64,000 nt of DNA from Yamagishiella unicocca (lineage: Eukaryota > Chlorophyta > Chlorophyceae > Chlamydomonadales > Volvocaceae), in assembly GCA_003116995.1 (NCBI GenBank), contig BDSL01000027.1, positions 186,001 to 250,000 on the forward strand, in the 5' to 3' direction. A model generated the notes under the pieces. It made no database searches, was not told the DNA's origin, and was given only the letters and a program-made list of their open reading frames with translations. Shown here piece by piece: positions 60,845 to 64,000 of this stretch. Every line of letters begins with the position of its first letter. The first letter of the stretch is position 1. The position numbers and the translations under genes were made by a program.

Positions 60845-63800
60845 TCACGGGCGCCACACGAAGCTGCGCAGCGCCCTCGATATCCCCGCCTCCGCCTCCG
60901 CCGTCAAGATGCCCGTGCGGCCCAGCTCCTGCACAACAGTGAGCAGGACCAGCCGTCGGGCGAAAGGTTAAGAGGAGGGGGCGCGCCACACGGCATCAGG
61001 ACGACTGCGACGCACGCTCTCCGGTTCACGCCTCTTTCACCACACCGATTGACAGGACATGACGTAACACCGCGTCGTACATGTCACCCGCCGCGCCGTA
61101 CACGCCCCCGGCCCACCTGCATGGCTTCCGGCGCCGCCGCCGCCATGTGCGCCAGGGCCCCCCGCAGCCAGGCGGGGACCTGCTCGGGCGGTACGGCATC
61201 CAAGAAGCCCCGCTGCACCGCAAACAGCGTAGCCACCTGCAGGGTTGACGCCGGTGGGGGTGCGGGGCTTCCCAGTGTTATTTACAGCACGTTTGTCAAC
61301 AACACATTTGTCAACAGCGTCATGGCGCGACTGGGCGCGATGCACTGGCATCAGCATCAGCATCGGTGCAGGTAGTTATTGGCGTTGGTGGCGGTCGTGC
61401 TAGTCGTCCTGTCTTCTGCCTTGCACCCTTTCCTCGGCCCCCCTCCCACCTGTTCCGCCAGCCCCGCCGGCTGCCCGGGCTCCTGCAGCAGCGCCGCCGA
61501 AAGCCGCAGCGCCAGCGCGTCCGCCCGCTGGTCCGCAGCCCCCGCCAGCCCGCCGCCCGCCGCCAGGTCAACGCTGCCCAGCAGGCTGCTCCCGCTGGCT
61601 GCGCTGCTGGTGGAGGCCGAGCCGCCGAAGCGGCGGGCGTCATCCGCCTGCGCCAGGTCCAGGCGCACCTGCGCGGCCACCACCGAGCGGGAGGAGGCAC
61701 CGCGGCAAGAGGTGCCGGCAAGAGGTGCCGATAAGGGGCCCCCGGCAGGACGGGAGCCAGTAAGGAGCCAGCTACCAGCAATAATAGCAAAGCTAGTAAA
61801 GCCTACATGTGTTTTCATGCCGAAATACGCTTTGCAAATCTCTGTAAAGTCGTGCATTTGGGACCTCCCAGCCCCAGTCCCCTTCCGGGTCCCCACCCTT
61901 ACCTGCGGCGCCATCTGCTCAAGCGCTTTGTAGTAGGCGCGGGTGCCGATGCGGGTGATGCTGAGCTTCGGGTTGACGGTGTAGGCCGCTTGGGAGGTGG
62001 AGGACGAGGGTCCGGCTGCGGAGGCGGGAGCAGGCAGGGGCCGGCAGGTTGTGTTCCCGAGCAGGCAGGGGCCGGCAGGTTGTCCTTCCTCCAGTTTGCG
62101 TTGCGGGGGGGGACGCCTTTTCATCGCGGTCTTAACCCTCCGCCGCTACTAGTGCACGGCTCCCTCCCTCGCCTCGCTCCATCTACCCAACCTCCTCAAT
62201 CCACGGCAGCTGCAGCCCCCTCCCCCTTCCAACCCTCCCCACCTGCCGCCTGCTGCCGCCTGGGGTCCAGCACCACCTGGCCGTCCGCAATGGATATGAA
62301 CTCCTCCACCACCTCCGTGGCCAGCTCGCGGCTGCCCGCACCGCTGGCCAGCTCCTCGGCCAGCATCTTGGCGCGGAGGGCGGCCTGCGGAATGGGGTTG
62401 GTTGGTTGGTTGGTTGGTAGTGGTGGGTTGGGAGTTAGAGGCGGGGGGTTGGGGATGGCGATGGGGTTGACTGGGCGGTATGTAGGGGCCGCCGGGGCTG
62501 GCTCGCGCCGTGCTCTCCGTCCCTCTGCCTCAAAGCCCCCGTGTCTCACCTCCAGCTTGACCAACTGCTCCGGGCTGAGGGTCTTGTACCTGCGGGGAAC
62601 CCCGGTTCGAGCCGGCGTGAGTGAATACCGGTGTGAAGCGTATGACCCGGACTAGTTTTCGGTAACCGGATCAGACCGTACGTTGTGCGCGGCCAACCAC
62701 CGCTCACCCCTGGTGCGCCAGCCCCCGTCACCTCCTAGTTCCCCCGGGGCACGCACTTGCTCATGTCGATCCGCTTGCTGATCCCGGTGGCGCAAGTGCC
62801 GGGCACCAGCGGCAGCAGCGTCATGGAGCCCCCGCCGTTGGTCCGGGACATCTTGGCGGCCCGCATGAAGAAGGTGGACAGGAAGCTGGGGGGGGGATGA
62901 GGACAGGTGGGGAGAGGGGGATGAGAGGAAGCCGGTGGGGGGGAGAGGGGGATGAGAGGAAACCGGCGGGTGGGGGGTGGGAAGCGGTGAGCGGTGGGCG
63001 AATTGGTGGTCCGAGTGCAACGACCAGCCGTCGCCACCGTCACGTCTCCCCGCTCACGTTTGTTAGTAAACCCCAACCCAAGCCCCCCAACCCGGCCCCG
63101 GGTCCTCAGCTCCTCACCCCCGGCGCTGCGCCACCGCTCCGGACACCAGCATGCCCTCATACTCCACCAGCGCTCCGTCGTCACCGTCCAGTGGTGACCC
63201 CGCATCGCCGCCGCCGCCGCCGGCAGCAGCCGCCTCGGGCGCTGCGGCCGGGGGAGCGGCCGCCGCCGCCGCTGCTGGCTGCGACACGGGCGACCCGGGG
63301 GTCGCTGCGACGGGCAGGTCGCGGCCCCGGTCGTCCTTCACCAGGCCCTCGCGCAGCAGGGCGGGACCCAGGCCTGGGTGGTGGTGGCGGGGGGGGGGAT
63401 TACAATACAAGAACCGGTAACGCGACTGGGGGAGGAAGGTGTGTGGGAGGGGTGGAGCTGAGGTGCTGCCGGACGCTTGCTGCTGGACGTGGGATGTAGG
63501 GAGGCGGGTGACGGGGCCCCGGTGGGGTCGACCATTCCCTGCCAACCCACCAGACGATGGTGTCGTGGCATCCAGCCCTCCTGCCGCCCCGACAGCCCGC
63601 TGCAAGCAGACCCACCCGATGCCATCCATGCCTGCCTGCCTCCCCGCCTCCTCTACCCCCCTCCCCCAGCTTCATTTTCCTTCCCTTTCCTTTACACAGC
63701 CCCGACAGGCCGCCTCCACCGGTTTGCCGGGAGTCAGTCCCCGTGCTCCAGCATGCGCCCACAAAACTGGTGTCCGACGGCCATGCGCCCACTATCCTGT

Positions 63801-63943
63801 CCCCGTCGTGTAAACGGTTTTTATGCCACCCCCTTCCTCCAGCTCACCCGCCAGCGCCCCCAGCAGGTGCTCCCACAGGTCACTCAGCGGCCGGATGTCG
63901 GCAGCCACCACCAGGCTGTGGCCGCCCTCGTCGCGCACGCGCT
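60845..63943 (-). CDS. Divergent F1-ATPase alpha-subunit-like protein (5' partial)
   Basis: Exons on minus: 63943-63848, 63373-63118, 62885-62757, 62589-62550, 62384-62243, 62015-61903, 61668-61450, 61236-61117 and 60928-60845 (TGA), about 399 residues; all phases agree. The order of motifs follows F1 alpha after the Walker A region: RDEGGHSLVVAADI (RDNGKHAL-type), FFMRAAKMSRTNGGGSMTLL (ERAAKMS...GSLTALP), EFISIADGQVVLD (NVISITDGQI), LSITRIGTRAYYKAL (LSVSRVGS, retaining its Arg), VRLDLAQADDARRF, and VATLFAVQRGFLDAV (QVAVIYAGVRGYLD) near the C-terminus. Differences are large: an ~85-residue Ala/Gly-rich insert (63373-63118) where alpha has the PPGREAYPGD segment, about 45 extra residues before EFISIADGQ, and a Ser/Gly-rich insert before the C-terminal helices. 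It is probably a non-standard paralogue rather than the working alpha subunit. N-terminus and nucleotide loop lie beyond the window. Confidence 0.8.
63741..63823 (+). repeat. Dispersed intronic repeat, second-subtype copy
   Basis: GTGCTCCAGCATGCGCCCAC, AAAACTGGTGTCCGACGG, ATCCTGTCC and CGTGTAAACGGTTTTTATGC. It matches 6703-6781 and shares the AACGG-T-run core with the first subtype. It lies in an intron of the F1-alpha-like gene, antisense. Confidence 0.75.
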
Positions 63944-64000
63944 CTGTACGGGCCGTGCAGCACCGAGTAGAGTGTACGGCGTGACACGCGCGCAAGGAAA

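Overview
This window looks like nuclear DNA of a volvocine (Chlamydomonas-like) green alga. The sequence is GC-rich and intron-dense. Splice donors are mostly GTGCGT/GTGAGT/GTGGGT and acceptors mostly GCAG/CCAG. TGTAA, the volvocine polyadenylation signal, lies downstream of several stops. Minisatellites fill many introns. The gene content is algal: a Pro-rich wall-type glycoprotein, a chloroplast Clp accessory subunit, a PB1-Raf-like kinase and plant-type cyclic phosphodiesterase. Gene models were built by hand by joining open segments at phase-compatible splice sites. No transcript or database search was possible, so 5' ends are the weakest part.

Layout, left to right: (1) 444-3546 (+) secreted protein with two Cys-rich PAN/apple-like modules and a Pro-rich linker, 5' end outside the window; (2) 5324-8194 (-) ClpT-like double Clp_N protein; (3) 8981-12259 (+) CS(p23/NudC)-cyclophilin fusion; (4) 13034-18360 (-) NTF2/SnoaL-like plus multi-pass membrane protein with an apparent one-base frameshift; (5) 20585-26471 (+) PB1-domain Raf-like MAPKKK; (6) 29244-31277 (+) mTERF-like helical-repeat protein; (7) 33060-34202 (-) cyclic nucleotide phosphodiesterase (2H family); (8) 35127-35382 (-) 48-residue single-pass membrane microprotein; (9) 36354-36821 (+) small intronless chloroplast-targeted membrane protein; (10) 37442-40413 (+) NIPA/DMT-type transporter; (11) 42576-51118 (+) PHD-finger/AT-hook chromatin protein; (12) 52803-58128 (+) ATP-grasp-like protein with an antisense tRNA-Gly(UCC) in one intron; (13) 60845 to beyond 63943 (-) divergent F1-ATPase alpha-like protein, 5' end outside the window.

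The genes do not form a pathway. Several are predicted to act in the chloroplast or other organelles (ClpT-like, NTF2-like membrane protein, mTERF-like, 155-residue protein, F1-alpha-like), but they sit beside unrelated housekeeping genes, as is usual in algal nuclear genomes. The most interesting features are genomic: GC-AG introns, tandem duplications that copy splice sites, a dispersed roughly 80-bp repeat found mainly in introns, and 21-bp minisatellites. The protein-level oddities are the split-module glycoprotein, the heavily modified F1-alpha paralogue, the frameshifted NTF2-like gene and the 48-residue microprotein.
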